DNA of 23,970 nucleotides, taken from Nitrososphaerota archaeon (lineage in GTDB: Archaea; Thermoproteota; Nitrososphaeria; Nitrososphaerales; JAHFOH01). Shown here piece after piece: positions 22,182 to 23,970 of this stretch. The notes under the pieces were generated by a model, which worked only from the letters and a program-made list of their open reading frames with translations, was not told the DNA's origin and did no database searches. The position numbers and the translations under genes were made by a program. Within the stretch, counting starts at the first letter, position 1, and each line of letters begins with the position of its first letter. The stretch lies in assembly GCA_023266955.1 (NCBI GenBank), contig JAHFOH010000001.1, positions 11,850-35,819 on the forward strand, read 5' to 3'.

Positions 22182-23720
22182 CTAACTTGTCATCCTCCTT
22201 CTCAGGAAAACAACGGCTGTCAATACTACGACCAACCCAACCCCTGATCCTAGCAGCGTGTAGGTCGAAGCGGGCGAGGCCACTGGTGCTGCGGAAGGGC
22301 GAGTTGTAGTTGTTGCTGCCGGTAACGTTGTCGTGGTTGGGGGAGTAGTCGTTTGAGTGGGCAGAGTTGTCGTGGTAGTGGAAGATGGAATTGCAGATAA
22401 TGCCGCTTGAGCATCCGACGATGCTGAAGCAAATTGCGTGCGGGCGAATTGATCCCATTCGGTTGTTGTCTGCGCGAAGAAAGTGGGGTCAGAAGCCATC
22501 TTTGAGTTAATCGCTAAGGCAGTCCCTTGGTCAATTGGCATGGCAGCGAATTTCTCAATGGCGCTGTCGAGCAAACTCCTAGCATTGCTGAGATCCGAAC
22601 CTGGAGGGGCAGCGGAAATAGCTGTCTGTGCTTCTGCAATCTTATCCCAGGCAGCCACTAGGTCTGAATGCCGGTCGATTATGATGGAGCCGAAGAGATT
22701 AGGTACGACTGTGTTTCTACTGGCCCCAAGGGTTGTGTTATAGGTTATGCTCACCGTCTGCTGAAACGGATTGGGGAAGCCTGCAGGGGCCTGAGCGTAG
22801 ACATCAGAACGAATCGGAGGCCTGAACACCGTTTTGTCATAGAGAAGGGACTGTCCTCTCCTACTTAAGACCCAATTGATGAATAACTTGCCTAGGTCAG
22901 AATGGGGCGCGTTCTTAATCAACGCGATCGAGTCGGCATTGAAGATAGTTACCGACGGATACGTGAACTTGACAGGGAATCCTTGAGCTTGCGAGGAGAA
23001 TCCGAAGAAATCGATTACCAATCCGATGCCAACGTATCCCCGTTGAACCAAATCCGGAACTTGGGAGCTTCCACTCGTGAATGTTCGCATGTCGGTTGAT
23101 ATCTCCTTGAGAAGCTTCCATCCTGAATCCCATCCTAGCCCTTGAAGGATAATTTCTACGATAGCTAGAGTAGAGCCACTGTGCCTGGGATCAGTCATAG
23201 CAATGTGATTTCTATAAATCGGGTTCGTTAAGTCTGTCCACTCCTTAGGCTCTGGCAGGTTAAAAGTCGAGAGATATCGGGTGTTCGACATTATACCGAA
23301 TCCGCCTATTGTATAGCCATAGTAGAAGCCTTGAGTGTCGTAGAGTGGTAAGCCAGCAGCCTCCTTCGGAATAAAGTCTACTGCATTGTCCGACCGCGCC
23401 GGATCGAGAGTGAAGTTTTGCAGCAGACTCTGCTTTTTGGCGGTTAGAAATGCATCTATACCTCCTCCCCACCATACGTCTATTGTTGGTGTGGCCTTCT
23501 CAGCCTGCACCTCCTTCAGAACATCCGTCGTTCCTTTGAAAATCACCGTGACTTTTACGTCGGGGAAGTCTGACTGGAAGCCTGTAACGAATACTTGGAA
23601 GAATGGATTGGGAGTTGCCAAAACTAGCGTTCCACTCGGCTGTTGAGCAAATGCGGGTGATGCGACCGAAAAGACAGAGAGGGCGAGGAGAGAAATCACC
23701 AAAAATGCTTGAGGTCTCAA
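22182..23720 (-). CDS. Membrane-anchored ABC transporter solute-binding protein (AfuA / Fe3+-type, family 1)
   Basis: A 512-residue surface binding protein. Residues 1-25 are a signal peptide (AFAQ). Residues 28-345 are a two-lobed periplasmic-binding-protein fold, with TLVLATPNPFFQVFVTGFQ, FKGTTDVLKEVQAEKATP and IDVWWGGGIDAFLTAK, which fit the Fe3+/sugar-phosphate/aminoethylphosphonate group, then IAMTDPRHSGST and GLVIDFF. Residues about 353-445 are an extra Ala-rich helical region. A Thr/Pro-rich linker (about 447-485, likely glycosylated) leads to a membrane helix (487-506) and RRR. No lipobox cysteine is present, so the C-terminal helix is the anchor. It starts with TTG at 23720. Its partners are the phosphodiesterase 3 bases downstream and a divergent permease. 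Ligand is not decided by sequence: Fe3+, sugar phosphate and phosphonate are candidates. Confidence 0.9.
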   Translation of the reverse strand: MRPQAFLVISLLALSVFSVASPAFAQQPSGTLVLATPNPFFQVFVTGFQSDFPDVKVTVIFKGTTDVLKEVQAEKATPTIDVWWGGGIDAFLTAKKQSLLQNFTLDPARSDNAVDFIPKEAAGLPLYDTQGFYYGYTIGGFGIMSNTRYLSTFNLPEPKEWTDLTNPIYRNHIAMTDPRHSGSTLAIVEIILQGLGWDSGWKLLKEISTDMRTFTSGSSQVPDLVQRGYVGIGLVIDFFGFSSQAQGFPVKFTYPSVTIFNADSIALIKNAPHSDLGKLFINWVLSRRGQSLLYDKTVFRPPIRSDVYAQAPAGFPNPFQQTVSITYNTTLGASRNTVVPNLFGSIIIDRHSDLVAAWDKIAEAQTAISAAPPGSDLSNARSLLDSAIEKFAAMPIDQGTALAINSKMASDPTFFAQTTTEWDQFARTQFASASSDAQAALSAIPSSTTTTTLPTQTTTPPTTTTLPAATTTTRPSAAPVASPASTYTLLGSGVGLVVVLTAVVFLRRRMTS

Positions 23721-23751
23721 GTTTTTTCGAAGGAAATGCCCTTTGAAGAGC

Positions 23752-23760
23752 TATTAAATA
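23752..23760. promoter_or_regulatory. Shared AT element between the binding-protein and permease genes
   Basis: TATTAAATA, nearly the same on both strands, sits in the middle of the 74-base divergent gap, 36 bases from the binding-protein TTG and 39 from the permease ATG. It could serve as the TATA box for both directions, each with a leader of about 10-12 bases. No second TATA candidate is visible, so the two halves of the transporter may be set by one element. Confidence 0.45.
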
Positions 23761-23794
23761 TTCGCTAACGCATCTTTCAAACCAGAAGGTCTCA

Positions 23795-23970
23795 ATGGCA
23801 ATTCTGCGCTCAAGAACAGTCGAACGTTCTGACTGGTTTTCATTGACAGTCTTCGTCGGCTCATTGGGATTTCTCTTAGTCTTCATGGTCTATCCCGTAG
23901 CAAATGTGCTGTATGCTTCCTTCATAGATTCAAAGGGAAATCTTTCAATGACAAATTTCAACATCTTCTT
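23795..23970 (+). CDS. ABC transporter permease, N-terminal part (cut by window end)
   Basis: The first 58 codons of an integral membrane protein, running off the window. After a short charged N-terminus (MAILRSRTVERSDW) comes one long hydrophobic helix of about 27 residues with VFVGSLGFLLVFMVYPVANVLYASF. The FLLVFMVYPVANVLYASF type of ending, with a Pro in the helix and a following short polar loop, is typical of the first helix of BPD-type permeases that work with iron, spermidine or phosphonate binding proteins. AAGGT at 23786-23790 lies 4 bases before the ATG. Position opposite the solute-binding protein supports the call. The remaining membrane domain and any ATPase must lie past the window. 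Confidence 0.8.
   Translation, partial: MAILRSRTVERSDWFSLTVFVGSLGFLLVFMVYPVANVLYASFIDSKGNLSMTNFNIF

Noticed and set aside
22054..22458. Open frame rich in Asn, Ser and His opposite-frame to the binding-protein tail
   Set aside because: It is the shifted reading of the Thr-rich linker codons and spans two real genes.
22182..23720. Calling the binding protein a confirmed Fe3+ transporter
   Set aside because: The fold group includes Fe3+, sugar-phosphate and phosphonate binders, and I could not identify a decisive Tyr/His iron site by reading alone.
1..23970. Mobile elements, CRISPR arrays, toxin-antitoxin or phage genes
   Set aside because: No transposase, integrase, direct-repeat array or target-site duplication is visible; gene gaps are short and filled by promoters.

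Overview
The window is archaeal chromosome, most likely from a mesophilic member of the Thermoproteota/TACK group, either Thaumarchaeota (Nitrososphaeria) or a close relative such as Bathyarchaeia. The archaeal call rests on TFB, SRP19, Gar1, fibrillarin-Nop5, S8e, S30e, Trm1 and the archaea-specific pantoate kinase/phosphopantothenate synthetase route to CoA. A complete smc-scpA-scpB operon argues against Sulfolobus-like Crenarchaeota. The exact lineage is inference. Genes are densely packed, often overlapping by a few bases. TTG is nearly as common a start codon as ATG: I count 11 TTG, 2 GTG and 13 ATG among 26 visible starts. No tRNA, rRNA, CRISPR array, transposase or integrase is visible, and no gap between genes exceeds about 125 bases.

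Layout. (1) 3-3143: four-gene pantothenate/CoA operon, with pantoate kinase (cut by the window start), phosphopantothenate synthetase, PanB and PanE. (2) 3249-7984: smc-scpA-scpB chromosome condensation operon behind its own TATA box. (3) 8018-9975: information-processing run of S8e, SRP19, Gar1 and TFB. (4) 10023-11010: cytidine deaminase overlapping an RlmE/FtsJ 2'-O-methyltransferase by 47 bases. (5) 11015-12169 (minus): Trm1, divergent from (6) 12237-13467: THEP1-type NTPase and RNase HII. (7) 13454-15323 (minus): nop5-fibrillarin, the box C/D RNP core pair, tail to tail with rnhB. (8) 15375-18995: pyrD-pyrK (dihydroorotate dehydrogenase), S30e (57 residues) and Elp3. (9) 19048-19774: two small unrecognised conserved-looking proteins, one winged-helix-like and one with four cysteines. 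(10) 19896-23970: a cell-surface module made of a membrane-anchored phosphodiesterase, a membrane-anchored solute-binding protein, and the start of a divergent ABC permease.

How the parts fit. Regions 1-8 are core housekeeping, strongly biased to RNA modification and RNP biogenesis (Gar1, RlmE, Trm1, fibrillarin, Nop5, Elp3) alongside ribosomal proteins and a general transcription factor. Region 10 is the accessory part. A secreted alkaline-phosphatase-superfamily hydrolase with all metal ligands intact lies 3 bases downstream of a binding protein of the AfuA/Fe3+ type. Both proteins end in a stalk plus a C-terminal membrane helix and an RRR cap. This suggests a surface complex that cleaves an organophosphate and feeds a product to an ABC importer. 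A second point of interest is PyrD, which travels with a PyrK electron-transfer subunit but has Ser where class 1B enzymes have the catalytic Cys.
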